DNA from: Calliphora vicina
Lineage: Eukaryota; Arthropoda; Insecta; Diptera; Calliphoridae
Length of the DNA stretch: 64,000 nucleotides
Assembly (NCBI RefSeq): GCF_958450345.1
Contig: NC_088782.1
Span: forward strand, 3,543,501-3,607,500
Direction: 5' to 3'
Part shown: positions 1-11,764 of the stretch, piece after piece
Layout of the letters: every line of letters begins with the position of its first letter
Numbering within the stretch: position 1 is the stretch's first letter
Program-made: the position numbers and the translations under genes
The notes under the pieces: generated by a model
Databases searched by the model: none
What the model was told of the DNA's origin: nothing
Seen by the model: only the letters and a program-made list of their open reading frames with translations

Positions 1-610
1 CAAGTGTTAATATATTTTATATAATTTTGTTATCATTTTCAATTGTTTATTTAAACTGTTTTATATGATTAACGTTTAATTTCCCACGGCATAATTGAGT
101 GCAATATATGAGAGTTATAAATTAAATAAAACGATCAATTGTGCTCATCAATCATAAATTTAACCGGTTGGATGTGTTTATATTCTGATAAAAGCTGTTT
201 TTTTTTCTGTTGCTGTCATGACGACGCCTCATATTCGTATTAAATAGTAGCTTAAATAAGTAAATACTAATCAATTTTCAAATGCTCTGATAACAAATCA
301 TTAATATCATATTGCTGATTTTCAAACTTAATAATATGCTTACCTACTTACTTACTTGCTTACTACTAATGTTTATTAAGTGAACAATAAAAATTATTCA
401 TGGTTGATATGTGTGTTGAAAATTATTTTTATCACTATCAATAACGCCAGCACTAAAATATTATTTATGAGCTAAACGCTTGCGAAATAAAGTGAATGTA
501 CTCGCACTTGCTCTTGCACTCGCACTTGGGAATGGAAACTTTTAAATGTTCTAACACAAAGTTCATTCGCTTTATTGATATAGGTCACTTACATAGGGCA
601 GGCTATCTAT
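1..610. other. AT-rich intergenic, no gene seen
   Basis: No open frame of convincing length or family resemblance and no clear repeat boundary. Simple runs such as the CTTACTTACTTGCTTAC tract near 343-362 are the only visible structure. Confidence 0.5.
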
Positions 611-611
611 T

Positions 612-1736
612 ACACAGGTCAACAGTAAAAAAGGCTTTACTAACCACTATATAGATATGATGCATCATGGTTACCTAAGTACAAAAATGGTAAAATTTTT
701 GAATTCTATGGATAGATTTTTTTTTAATTTTTTTTTTCTAAAATTGTGATTTTTTTTAGATGTTTCTCATATGATCAAAAAGGGTTAGCCCGATATTATT
801 GAAGTAAACTTAGAAAAGTTCAAATTTACATAGCCTTTAATCTGTTTATATATGTATAGCGTTTTAATCGGTTCAGTAGTTTCGGAGTTATAATAACAAA
901 TTGAAGCAAAAAATATATTTTTTCGTGAAAATAGCAAATTCTTGTGTTTTAAAAAACTCATGAAAAATCGAAAACGGCAGAACGTGTTCAGGTTTATTAC
1001 TTTGTCGCAAAGCCGCGTATAATAGGAACAGAATGATATATCGAAGATAAAAATCGATGGATTCTTTTCGAATTTATTCACAATTAAGTGAATTCGCTCA
1101 TTTTCACAAAATTTAACTTTTTTGTTTGATATACATAAAATTGAGTAGTTAATGTTCTTCTTTCATAGATTGAACGTTGAAAACATTTTCCCCGTGCAAT
1201 GTACAAATTTTCGGATATATATTGCGTTTTAATCGGCTTAAAAAATTTAAACAAAAAAAAAATTTTATATCGATTATTATCTTCGATATCTCATTTTGTT
1301 GGTATTATATGCAGCTTTGCGACAAAGTAAAAAACCTGAACAAGTTCTGCCGTTTTCGATTTTTCATGAGTTTTTTAAAAAACACAAGAATTTGCTATTT
1401 TCACGTAAAAAATATATTTTTTGCTTTAATTTGTTATTATAACTCCGAAACTACTGAGTCGATTAAAACGCAGTATATAAACAGATTAAAGGTTATGTAA
1501 ATTTGAACTTTCATAAGTTTACTTCAATAATATCGTACTAACCGTTTTTGAGTTATCATAAATTATGTGGAGAAACATATAAAAAAGTTCACAATTTTAG
1601 AAAAAAATAAATTAAAAAATCTATCCATAGAATTTAAAAATTTTACCATTTTTGTACTACTGGAACCACAATACATCAAAATTGTGTAGTGGTTTAAAAA
1701 GCTTATAAATTTTTTTTCGATTTTGTTGCCCTGTGT
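612..1736. repeat. Foldback element with about 500-bp inverted arms
   Basis: The left half (about 612-1140) reappears in reverse complement in the right half (about 1180-1736). Matching landmarks are CACAGGTCAACA at the left end and TGTTGCCCTGTG at the right end; CTATGGATAGATTTTT near 707 and AAAAATCTATCCATAG near 1617; and the shared stretch around 900-1010 and 1320-1440. The arms are diverged, so this is an old element. The two arms produce look-alike peptides from opposite strands, so the frames at 785-1081 and 1177-1500 come from the palindrome, not from genes. No transposase is visible, and the superfamily is not assigned. Confidence 0.75.
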
Positions 1737-1782
1737 TATCAATGCTTTTTGTAAATGATTTAAAACAATAACGAATTGAATG

Positions 1783-1975
1783 AAGAAAAAATATTTCAAT
1801 TCAATTTGTATTAGATTTGAATTAACAAAAATTTAATCATTCATTCATCACGATGAATGAATTCTATTTAAATAAAAGCCTTTTTTGAATGAAGCTAAAT
1901 AATTAGATTTCGGTAATGAATTTAAGGATTTTTTAATTTCGAATTAACATTTTAGTGAATTAAGCTTAAATTTAA
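1783..1975 (+). repeat. Dispersed AATTC-rich repeat, copy 1
   Basis: Shares the blocks TCAATTTGTATTAGATTTGAATTAA, ATGAATGAATTCT and AAAAGCCTTTTTTGAATG-like sequence with the reverse complement of about 14975-15163, and partly with 41583-41662. It lies directly beside the foldback element. Class unknown; no coding capacity. Confidence 0.55.
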
Positions 1976-4004
1976 TACTTACCCAACTAATAAAGTCAAT
2001 ATTTGGAACAATTGTGTTGATATTGATCTCAAATTTAATTCTTTATTGAATTTTACCTTTAAATTAAATGACAAAAAAAAAACATTTTTCAAATCAAAAT
2101 AAATCCTTCCCAAATCAAAAAACATTAAATTTGATACAGCTTTGAGAACAATTCAAAAATTTTGCTTTTATAGGAAAAGCTATTGAAATTATTTTCAAAT
2201 CATTCAGAATTTGACATAAAATCTAAAAATTAGCTGGGTCCCCCCAAGTTTTTAATTTTTTAAACCAATTTTATTTTGCCAGCAATAGATTTTTCATTTT
2301 AGATTGAATAACAGACAAGAGAGAGATAGAGAGAGTTTAAAGTCTCAAAACATAATCACGCATGTTTATTGTTAACTTTGCGTGTGTTGTTAATTTGACA
2401 TTTAATAATCATGGGAAGCAAAGTGAAAGATAATTATAGGGTTTAAATAATTTCTTTAATCATAAATCAATTTAAAAAAAGTTATTGACCTATTGAACAA
2501 CAAATAAATTTTGAATACATAAGTTTAACTTAATGAATGCATATTTCTATGTCGTATAAAGAAATGAATGATGTTTATTTGTTGTCAATTCCAGTCGATG
2601 GGAAAAATTTTCATTTTTAAACAGCTTGTTATTTAATTTTAATTTCTTTTGTTATCATCAAACTACAGTAAATATTTGCTTATTTATTTAGCGGCTACAA
2701 ATTTTCATCGTTGTAGAAAATAACAATAATAATTATTGTTACAAGACGTCTACATGTCTACCAAAAATTTAATTTACGTGTCTGTAAGTAAGTCAGTCAG
2801 TCAATCAGCTGTGTAAACGAACACAACACCGATTATTTTCGTTTGGTTTTTTATTTTTTTTTTATTTTTTTGTTAACAATACTGGGCAATAAAATATAAA
2901 TTATTAATATCGTATTATATGTTTTGAAAGTATTAAATGGGTTTAATTATGATATTATTACTAAATTTATTTATCAACGAAGCAGCAGCGAACCAATAAT
3001 GGGATTCCCCTCTCGGTTTCAACGAAAATGCCAACACTAACATATTGTATCTGCCATATAAATATAAATATTTTTATTTTATTTATTTGTATATATTTGT
3101 TTTTATTTAAGATAAACAGCGCGTGCTTTATTATAACATTAAAGTCATATGAATGTATGAAAATATATCAACATTTATTTACTTCATAGATAGACATACA
3201 TATTTGTTTATTTGTTCAGAATGTTATCAGTTAATTCACACAATATGTGTATTATTATAATATCCCAACTACCTCTACGTATCCAAGCAATTTATCAAAC
3301 ATAGGTAACCACTAATATTTAGATTAACAAATGAATAAACCTGTAAATGAGGACTTTGTGTTCTCAACAAGAGGTTAAAAGTCTCCATAATTCACCGGTA
3401 AACATATTTGATAAGACATTTATTTAATCAAATAGACTATTTTAAGACGAACTTAATAGCACATACATACATACATATTATATTACTCATTTTTCGTTTT
3501 TGATTTTATTTCAATTTTTTTTTAATTTTCTAAATATTTTATTTGCGTTATCATTAGTTCCCATGATGCATGATGATACATAGTATTTGACAATATGACT
3601 TTGCGTTTTTATTTGTTTACAATTTAATATTAATATTTCGTTTATTTAGTGATTAAGTTGCACACCTAAATTAAATTTTCAATTCCACAGAAATTGAATT
3701 TTCCAAAGAAAAAAAAAACACGGAAAAGTTTACAAACAATTTCAAAACAGCTTAACATGTTGATTTTAATATGACGAATTTTTAAACAAAAGTAAACAAT
3801 ATATACTTTTATTCTCACAAATTTTAATATTTGGTCAGAAGATATGTGATTCACATTTATTGTTGAAAATTCAAACATGCAATGCGATCTTGTGACTTTA
3901 AATTGTTTGCAACACATATGATTAGTGAGTTAAACTCACATGAATCCTGTTCAAAAAATTAACAATAAAATTAAATGTATATTAAATGGGAAAAAACATA
4001 CACC
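1976..4004. other. AT-rich intergenic, no gene seen
   Basis: Short frames (for example around 3666-3917) are low-complexity and resemble no family. A GA-rich tract (GAGAGATAGAGAGAG) lies near 2318-2335. No reliable repeat ends or RNA gene were recognised. Confidence 0.45.
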
Positions 4005-5345
4005 CAGAGAAAAAAACATGGTTTTGGTGATCATAATCTAAGAGCATTAGATTATGATAAGATTTATGATTGTAGTCAAAACATATTATGATCATGATTA
4101 ATATTATATCATGATCAATTATAATTGTAATATTTATCATAATATTTTCCTATTAATCATAATATGATCGTATAACCCAATATGATTATAGTATTTTCAT
4201 ACATGATCGTAATATGTTCTGAAGTAATAATATTAATATCCAAAGTGAACATATTATGATTCAAAGTAATCATGTTATACATATGTATAAATTCAGTGTA
4301 AATTTTTACGCACTATTCGTATGTTTCAATTAATTGTAGACTATGTTTATTATTTTCACAATAAAGAGTGTTAAGTTAAATAAAACATAAACTATTCAAT
4401 ATAAAAATTCTAAAAAATACGTAAATTTATTAAAATATTGTACAAATTCATAAAACATTAAAATATTACTATTATTTTTTATAAATTTATCCAATTTTTC
4501 CGTAAATCCCATTAAAGATTTTATCGTTGCTACCGTTACGCTTAAAATCGGACATATTTCAGTGTTCTTTAATTCTTTTTTTTAACAAGTGTGCAATATC
4601 TTTCCATAGGCCGAAGTTCTGGACTGTTGGATGGAATATCCTCGCGTGGTACAAAATTTACATTATTGTTTAAATACCACTCAATGGGCTTTTTCCATAG
4701 TGGAATGATTCCAAATCGGGCTGTTTTAAGAATGGTAAAAGCAGTTTTTGTAGACACTCCGTAATATAATTTCTCTGTTTATCGTGGCTGATGCCACAAA
4801 AGATTGCTTCTTTTATCACAACTGCAAATTGATTGCTACACATGAAACTTCTTCGGAAATTTTGTTTATTTTCTTGTCCGGTATTGTTCTTGAACATTAC
4901 CTCGTCCATCAGCCACCTAAAAATCTTGACCCGGAAGTTGTGAAAAGTCTGCCAGTAAATAAGTTTCATCATCCATTACACATCAGGTGTATTTTTTTAT
5001 AAAATGTGAACACAATTTTTTCGCTCGTTCTAAAACTTTCTGAACTTTATACGACTTCAACCCAGCATTTAGATTTGGCTCTGTGCACAAAACAATCAGA
5101 ACATTTAACTTTACGATCTGCTTTTCTGATAGAAGCATTCGGTGCTCTTCGAAAGAGTTTTTCGGTTCCATGTTTTTGAATACTCTATAGTTGAAATCAT
5201 AATATGGTTGGGCTCAGTCATATTCTGATTGTATACAACCATAATGTGATCATATAATCTAATATGTTTAGAAATAATCACAACATGATTGAGCTATTAT
5301 CATTATATGGTGGAGCTCAACCATAATATGATCATATCACCTATC
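4005..5345 (-). mobile_element. Decayed Tc1/mariner-superfamily element
   Basis: A transposase relic on the minus strand (about 5171-4569) is flanked on both sides by AT-rich blocks rich in ATCATAATATGATCATAT-type words (about 4030-4290 and 5195-5345). The flanks resemble one another in inverted orientation and probably form the subterminal regions. Exact ends and a TA duplication could not be fixed, so the boundaries are approximate. Confidence 0.55.
4569..5171 (-). pseudogene. Tc1/mariner-like transposase relic
   Basis: In the Tc1/mariner family the transposase cuts and pastes the element using a DDE/D triad. Here the C-terminal half is still legible in pieces: an FCGISHDKQRNYITECLQK-like stretch, the second acidic residue in PDLESFHYGKSP, then NNNVNFVPREDIPSNSPELR with PMERY holding the third acidic residue. 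The reading frame shifts near 4690, where the two pieces overlap, and again towards 5000, where the N-terminal part is not in one frame. It is therefore broken and inactive. It shares the nucleotide blocks CCGAAGTTCTGGAC and GCTCTTCGAAAGAGTT with the copy at 9255-9610. Confidence 0.7.
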
Positions 5346-5399
5346 CTGTTTTGAGGTTGAATCAGCATGCCAACCATATCTAACAAAAAAAGTAAAAAA

Positions 5400-5975
5400 C
5401 AAGTAAGAGAGCTATATTCGGCTGTGCCGAATCTTATATACCCTTCACCAAATTATACTTTAAAATAAAAATTTTAAACATTTTTAGGTAAACAAAATTT
5501 AAATTTTTTTTCCAGTTGGTTTTTCGAAATTGTTTTTAAAATTTTTTTTTAATTTTTTTTTTTAAATTTTTTTTTAATTTTAAAATTTTTTTTTTAGTTT
5601 TTAATCCATATTGTCTATAATAATGATTTAGTAATCCAGATATGGGTCAAAAATAAGTAAAAAATCGAGGTTGTCCTAGTTTTTACCTTATATCTCAGCC
5701 ATTTGTGGACCGATTTTCTCGATTTTAAATAGCAACCGAGCCGGAAGAATTTCGGAGATATTGATGTATCATTCGTGTATGTAAGTTATTTGGGGGCTTC
5801 AGAAAGTTGATTTCAACACACAGACGGACATACGGACATGGCTATATCGACTCCGCTATCTATAACGATTCAGAATATATATACTTTGTGGGGTCGCAAA
5901 TGAAAAATGTAGAAATTACAAACGGAATGACAAACTTATATATACCCTTGCCACTCATGGTGAAGGGTATAAAAA
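5400..5975 (-). mobile_element. DINE-1/Helentron-like nonautonomous element, copy 1
   Basis: One end carries the hairpin ATTCGGCTGTGCCGAAT (about 5417-5433) followed by TATATACCCTTCACC. The other end (about 5938-5975) carries the same words inverted (GGTGAAGGGTATA), which makes a subterminal inverted repeat. The body includes the conserved block around 5830-5935 (CGACTCCGCTATCTATAA onward) and a short remnant of the GACGGACAT microsatellite. A GTCY microsatellite, a hairpin near one end and subterminal inverted repeats are the known layout of DINE-1 elements. The family assignment is inference, and the hairpin end is taken as 3', which puts the element on the minus strand. Confidence 0.65.
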
Positions 5976-6150
5976 TAGAAAAAATATTTTTAATTCGAAT
6001 TTATAAATATAGAAATAATGGTATCTGGATTATTGTGTAAAAACTTAATCTAATAACTTGAGAAACTCACAGACTTTCTGCGACATTTCTCTACTTCATG
6101 CGCCATTTAACTATTTTTCTCATATGTGAAAACGCCTGGTTTTACCATAA
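5976..6150. other. Short intergenic spacer
   Basis: Nothing recognised between the DINE-like element and the next inverted-repeat element. Confidence 0.4.
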
Positions 6151-6616
6151 CTGGCATACCTAAACACGGGCGGCAAGCGTTTTTTAGTTGTCAAAAATTC
6201 TCATGCCCATACAATTTGTATGTAGCATACCGAAATAACGCGGCGGCAACGCTTTGCAATTGGAAAATCCAATTTTGACAGTGCGTTTAATAGTGAAGTT
6301 AGTTGCAAAACACAACAAATGTAAACACATAAATAAAAAAGGAGAAACAAATAAGCAAGAAACTCATTTTTTAAACTTTAATATTTAGTTTTTTTTATAA
6401 AATTTTTGTTTACAAATCACAAAACAAAAATCAGAAACACTTTTATCGTAATTTACGTTATTGTTTAAATAATCCGTGTTGTTATATTTATTTTTTTGAT
6501 AATTTTGTTTTTGTTGTTTGACATAGCGTTGACGCTTTTATTTATGTATGACATTTCAGCGTTAAAGCTAAGTGGAAAAAAACGTTCCGCCTTACGCTTT
6601 TGTTTAGGTAGGCCAG
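6151..6616. mobile_element. 466-bp TIR element with TAA duplication
   Basis: The left end CTGGCATACCTAAAC (6151-6165) matches the inverted right end (GTTTAGGTAGGCCAG, 6602-6616) at 14 of 15 bases. TAA is present immediately outside both ends (6148-6150 and 6617-6619). GC-rich GCGGCAAGCG-type words recur inside. A 3-bp TAA duplication is what the PIF/Harbinger superfamily makes, but no transposase is present, so this assignment is tentative. Confidence 0.75.
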
Positions 6617-6812
6617 TAAGATTTTTCCTACAGATAAATTTACATGTTGGATACTTGTGTAAATAGTAAACAAATGTTATTTTTTGTTTAATGTCCAAAA
6701 AAGAATTTTGCAAATTTTATTGTTTTGATGAGTCTCTCAATGAGTAAATAAAACTACAGTAGATAGCAGCGAACTGTTAGGAGTAGAGCTGCCAGATAAA
6801 TTTAATAAAAAA

Positions 6813-7645
6813 CAAGTAAGAGTGCTATATTCGGCTATGCCGAATCTTATATACCCTTCACCTTTGTTGTGGATGCATTATTATTTTTTATAATTAGTAT
6901 ATATGTATGTACATTGCCCACTTTCAGCGTACAGCATCCTAAATTTATCAAGAACACAAAAAACAACAACAATGCCAAACGAAACAAAACACCAAAAGAA
7001 AAAACAAAATACGCAAGCCAATGAAACCAACACACATCCAAACATACGTTTAATTGTATAAAAAACAACAACAACGCCAAAAGAAACAAAACACAAAAAA
7101 AAACAAAATACGCAAAGCCTGCACATCCAAGCCTACGTTTTGTTGCTTTTTTGTAAAAAAAAACCAACACACAACCAAACAACCGTTTAGTTGTATAAAA
7201 AACAACAACAACGCCAAAAGAAACAAAACACAAAAAAAAACAAAATACACAAAACTTGCACATCGTTTTGTTGTTTTTTTGTCAAAGCATGCAATACATT
7301 GTGTTTTTTGATGAAATTTTCAGAGGTTGTCTCGGATTTTTGCTCATATCTCCGTTATTTATGGACGGATTTTGCTGATTTTAAATAGCAAAATTCTCGA
7401 AAGTATGTCTGACAGAATTGTTGAAGATTTGGATCCCGGAGATATCTGGGGCCTTCAGAAAATTGATTTCAACAGACAGACAGACGGACAGACAGACAGA
7501 CAGACGGACATGGCTTAATCGACTCCGCTATCTATAAGGATCCAGAATATATATACTTTATAGGGTCGGAAATGAAAAATGTAGAAATTACAAACGGAAT
7601 GACAAACTTATATATACCCTTCTCACGAAGCTGAAGGGTATAAAA
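6813..7645 (-). mobile_element. DINE-1/Helentron-like element, copy 2, with tandem repeats
   Basis: The left end is CAAGTAAGAGTGCTATATTC, the hairpin ATTCGGCTATGCCGAAT and TATATACCCTTCACC. The right end is TATATACCCTTCTCACGAAG and GAAGGGTATA. A clear GACA/GACG microsatellite lies at about 7476-7509 (GTCY on the minus strand), followed by the conserved block that copy 1 also has. The centre carries tandem repeats (see 6955-7265). This is the most complete member in the window. Confidence 0.7.
6955..7265. repeat. Internal tandem repeat of the DINE-like element
   Basis: Three units begin at about 6957, 7058 and 7195 with AAAAAACAACAACAA and run through GCCAAA-GAAACAAAACA and ACAAAATACGCAA words. 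The second unit is about 137 bp long and the first is shorter. The A-rich strand gives long but meaningless open frames on both strands. Confidence 0.75.
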
Positions 7646-8804
7646 ATCGTTAAATACATCATATTTATAGTTATTATCAGAAATTGGATTTTGAAAAATC
7701 GTTAAAGTTAAAAAAAAATATTCAACCATCTTAAAAATACAGGCATATTCGAATTTGACATTTATTATTTACTAGGGACGTTTGAAAAATGTCTTTAAAT
7801 TTTCGAAATTTTAACTCCCTAAATTAAGTTTAATAAAAATCGCCACATATATTTTAGATTTGAAAAAAAATCAGCAAATCTGGCAGGACTGATTGGGAGT
7901 CACACAAAGTGGGGTGTGTGATAATTTTATTTTTATTGTTGTTATTGTTGCTGTAGAGCTAGTAGTATTTAGGTAATAGTAGTAGTTGTGATACTGTTGT
8001 TGTGGTTTTTGTTTTTGGTTCGGTTGGTTGGTTGCTTGCTTGATAGGCAATTCGATATCTGTGGACACATCATGTGAGCAAACCATAAAACGTATTTAAC
8101 TGTTGCGGCCGACTAAATGACAAAGAGGCAGACTAAATGGCTGGTTGACTGTTGTTACCAACATACACACATACACACTCTACCACCACCACCACACTTC
8201 TATTAATACATACATATCTATGTGTTTGGTTACTATTACTGTTACTGTTGATGTTTAATGTTTATTTCACTGAGTACTGCAGGCAGTCAGTCATCAACGA
8301 GCTCGCGTCTTGAAATCATGATAGCAATAAATGTTCGGATATTTAGATACTTTAAAGTGGTCGTATTCTATGCAAAACTTAATGAATGACTTGTCCATAA
8401 AATAAAACAATGCTTGTAGTTAATAATACAAATTTACCAACAAATACAACAAACGTAAAGAAAAACAGAAAGTGATTGTAAGCATGTATGTATGTACGTA
8501 CATATGGATCTACTATATAGTTCATTCAGTCAGTTCGTTATCTAATACTTGGTTGGTTCTTTGGCGCCTTGAACTTCAAATAATTATCGCAAAATATACA
8601 GAAATTTGTCACATCTCCGGCAACAACAAAAATGTTGACAATTTTTTACGTGGGTGCAATAAAAAAAAACGCACTTTATAAAGTGTTGCCACATTGAGAG
8701 TTTTTCAAGATTATAGAGAATTAAACAAGTGTCGATGATATATGAATGAAATAGAATTTGAATCTATGAAACAAATTTTAATTATTGAAATTGATTGTTA
8801 TTAT
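7646..8804. other. Intergenic, low-complexity tracts
   Basis: Contains TTG/TTA-rich low-complexity sequence near 7925-8040 and CA-rich sequence near 8161-8195. The GTCAGTCATCAACGAGCTCGCG stretch near 8285-8306 resembles an arthropod initiator context (TCAGT), but no downstream exon can be tied to it. No gene supported. Confidence 0.4.
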
Positions 8805-9117
8805 CAGACCTGTCACAGGATTCTATTCCGATCGAATTAATTCCGTATTTCGCTTCTTTAGAAAAAGCAAAACCAAAATTTCTTTCGAAATTTAACCACT
8901 TTCAGTTTTCAAATTGGAATTGATACCTATTTCTTTGTAATTATCGGTTTTTCTAAAATGTTGTATACAACAACTTCACTTTTGTTTTAATATAAAAAAT
9001 GCTGTCAAATTAAAATCAGAAATACAGAATTAATAAATTACTCGGAATCTGAAGAACCTATAACGAAATCGATCGGAATAAAAACTATCATTCCGAACAA
9101 AATGTGTGACAGGTCTG
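8805..9117. mobile_element. 313-bp TIR element with TAT duplication
   Basis: The left end CAGACCTGTCACAGGATTCT and the right end ATGTGTGACAGGTCTG are inverted repeats. Similarity continues inwards through TTCCGATCGAATTA and GATCGGAATAAAA. TAT sits outside both ends (8802-8804 and 9118-9120). A truncated relative with the right terminus is at about 43430-43532. Nonautonomous; superfamily not assigned. Confidence 0.8.
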
Positions 9118-9254
9118 TATGTTGTAATATGTAATAACATGAGTGAGGAGACATTGGAAATTTAAAAAAAAAAATGGAAATTTTTCCGGGCTGAAAACAA
9201 TTAACTTACAAATTTATTGAAAAGGTATTATTTTATGAGGAAAATTGGGTTTTA

Positions 9255-9610
9255 CGGATATTAAATAGAGACCTCGAATGGACTGAATTTTAGCTTAATT
9301 AGAAATTTGTTCAATTTACCTTTCCACAGACCGAAGTTCTGGACAGTTGGATCTGCATCGGAAGAATCGGAATATTTAACTTTACGAGCTGCTTTTCTCA
9401 TAGAAGTGTTCGATGCTCTTCGAAAGAGTTGTTCGACTTGTTTTGCCTTACCAATATCAGTTAGACCCTTTTTTCTTCCTGATCCAGGTTTTCTTTCAAT
9501 GCTCATGTCTTCTTTATACTGTTTAATGGCTTTTTAAACAGTGTGACGATTTACCTTCAAATCTTTAGCTAATTTTTCATTATTCATTATTTTTTCGGTG
9601 ACCATTTTGA
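9255..9610 (-). pseudogene. Tc1/mariner-like transposase N-terminal relic
   Basis: The minus strand reads a helix-turn-helix-like segment (KLAKDLKVNRHTV, then a stop, then KAIKQYKED), followed by the basic linker RKPGSGRKKGLTD (within 9506-9261). At about 9350 the sequence jumps from the N-terminal part (GAAGAATCGG) straight to CCGAAGTTCTGGACAGTTGG, which in the 4.6-5.2 kb copy lies near the end of the gene. This copy has therefore lost the catalytic core by internal deletion. Same family as the relic at 4569-5171. Confidence 0.65.
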
Positions 9611-10757
9611 CCGAAATAACAGTTGTAAATGAATGATTTAGAAAAGATAATATCTGACATATTTTTAAAAGCTAACGTGATTAAAAAAATAAATATTTGT
9701 TGGACCAAGGATAAGTTTTGGCTGGAATAATGTATATAAGTTTTTTCTGACTCCCCCAATAATAGGAATTTCAAAACATTCTCCTAGTTAAATATTAATC
9801 TATCACTTAAAGCTAGTTTTTGGGATAAAGATAATCAACATTCGTTGTTTAAACCTAGCTTAAACTTAAATTTATGTTTTTCACTTACTGTTTATTTAGA
9901 TTATAAACTAGGTTTAAAATTACAACATTCACAATACAAACATCTGATAAAATCAACAATTCAGCACAGCAGCTTTATTATAAATTATATTTCGTTGGTT
10001 TTAAAGTTGTTGGATATTTTTGTATCATTATAATTTGTAATATCCTTTTTATTTGCTTTACTTTTACTTTTTACAAATTTAAAATTTATAAAAGCAGTTT
10101 TGATCGCTGTTGCTAACATGAAAAAAACCAACTCTTAGTAAAGGTGGGGATACGTTTCAAGATAAAATAATATAATTTTGATTAAAACTGACTAAATAAG
10201 GCGTGGAAGGAAGGCGTTGGCATTTTCGTACTATATTAAAGAAACAGGTGACAATTTTACTTTAATTTAAATTTCAAAAAACATTAAAAACCGTTAGTAT
10301 TGAATTCGATAAGAAGATGATTACTAGAACGTAGATTAAATGATATTAATGTTTGTTTGATACATTTTTCTTCACAACCGTTCGTATTTTCTTATAGGAA
10401 GGAGTTCCTAAATACCACATAAATAATTATTAATGAAATGTTGAGGTTGTTGACTGACATTTTTCTTGACCAATAATTTGTATAAAAGCTCTATGCTTAT
10501 GTCGCCCATGCATCATGCATTGTGTGTTATCAGTCCTTAGAATTGTAGAATTATAGTTAATTCAAGTGTATTAATATTTAGGTTGTTCAAAGGTTACCGG
10601 CAAAAACAAATTTATCATACAGACTACAATAAATTGATTCATCAAAAACACCACTAAGTAATAGTATTAAACAATTACTTTTGAAATATTGATTACACAA
10701 ATAAAGAAAACTAATAATTAAATCCAAAGACTTTATTTGCATTTTGGAATAAAACGC
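9611..10757. other. Intergenic or 5' region
   Basis: No coding frame supported. GTTATCAGTCCTTAG near 10528-10542 resembles an initiator (TCAGTC) and precedes about 215 bp of ATG-poor sequence leading to the candidate first exon at 10758. The TSS reading is speculative. Confidence 0.3.
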
Positions 10758-10789
10758 ATGAAGGCGCCAGTTTACATAAAACCCAAAAA
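10758..10789 (+). CDS. Candidate first coding exon of the FNIP gene
   Basis: ATG at 10758 opens ten codons (MKAPVYIKPK) plus two bases, ending at a strong donor (AAAAA/GTAAGT at 10790). The FNIP exon starting at 15844 needs exactly two preceding bases, so the phase fits; this happens by chance one time in three. The peptide does not obviously resemble vertebrate FNIP N-termini, which are poorly conserved. The implied intron would be about 5 kb and would contain a DINE-like and a hAT-type element. It could be the start of a different transcript, or nothing. Confidence 0.3.
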
Positions 10790-11764
10790 GTAAGTTAATA
10801 ATACCATTTAAGATAGTTTTCTTTTATATTTAAATATTTATAATAGAATGTGGACTAAATAACAATATATCATTACAGAATTAAAAATAAATAAATTACA
10901 AACTAACTACTAAGTTTTTTTTTTCTTTGTAAGTTCGAAAAAAAAGCCGCAACAATAGTGCGACTTAATTTCTATTTGTGTGTGATTTTTTTAATTTAAT
11001 TTTTTTGTAATCAATTCAATTCAAAAGATCACAAATACTCGTCGCTATTCTTTAAACAAAAAATATCCTATTGTTATGTTCAGATATACAAACAACATTC
11101 AGACATTCATTCATTCATTCACATACATATTTTGTATAAGTATTTTAAAAGTAATAATAAACTGTCACAGTATTCATAAAGAAAGTCACAAGATGCTCTA
11201 GTCACAAGATCCAGTCGTAAACATTTCACTCTATATATGTTTGATTTTTAAATATTGTCTATTTCTTTTTTTTTTGTTCGTTTAGTAAACATTTTTTTTT
11301 ATATTTATATTTAGATATAGTAAATATTAATTTAAATAATAGGTACGTTTAAATGATTAATTGTTTAATCACAATGTACAAAATTTAGTAATTAATCAAT
11401 CAATTTTGACAGTTCGTGAGTACATAGTTAGAAATTGTTTTATTATTAATATTTTAAATTTCATATTTTTTAATATCCCATCCACCATCAAAATAGGAGG
11501 GGGCTATATTGGTGTTGTTATTGCGTTTGCAACAAATCGGAATATTGGTCCTATTTCGTATATATCGCCACCTTAAATGCAAACGGACGTAATTACACAA
11601 AAATTCAAAATCGAGTTTTTCATTGATTATGGTACTTTTTATCAAACTCACGCAAACTTTTAGACCCCTGCGATCAAAAATCACAACTTTATTAAAGAAA
11701 CTCAAACGGACGTTGAAAGTTTTTGGCTTCTCCTGTAAAAAATAAATTAAAGTGTAGTTACGTC
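10790..11764. other. AT-rich, no gene seen (possible FNIP intron)
   Basis: No supported coding frame. Poly-T/poly-A runs and an ATTCATTCATTCAC tract near 11107-11122. Confidence 0.4.

Noticed and set aside
785..1500. Two similar peptides from opposite strands
   Set aside because: They are the two arms of the foldback element at 612-1736; no family resemblance.
6847..7263. 138-residue minus-strand frame, rich in F, V and C
   Set aside because: It is the T-rich strand of the tandem repeats inside a DINE-like element; its periodic peptide simply mirrors the DNA repeat.
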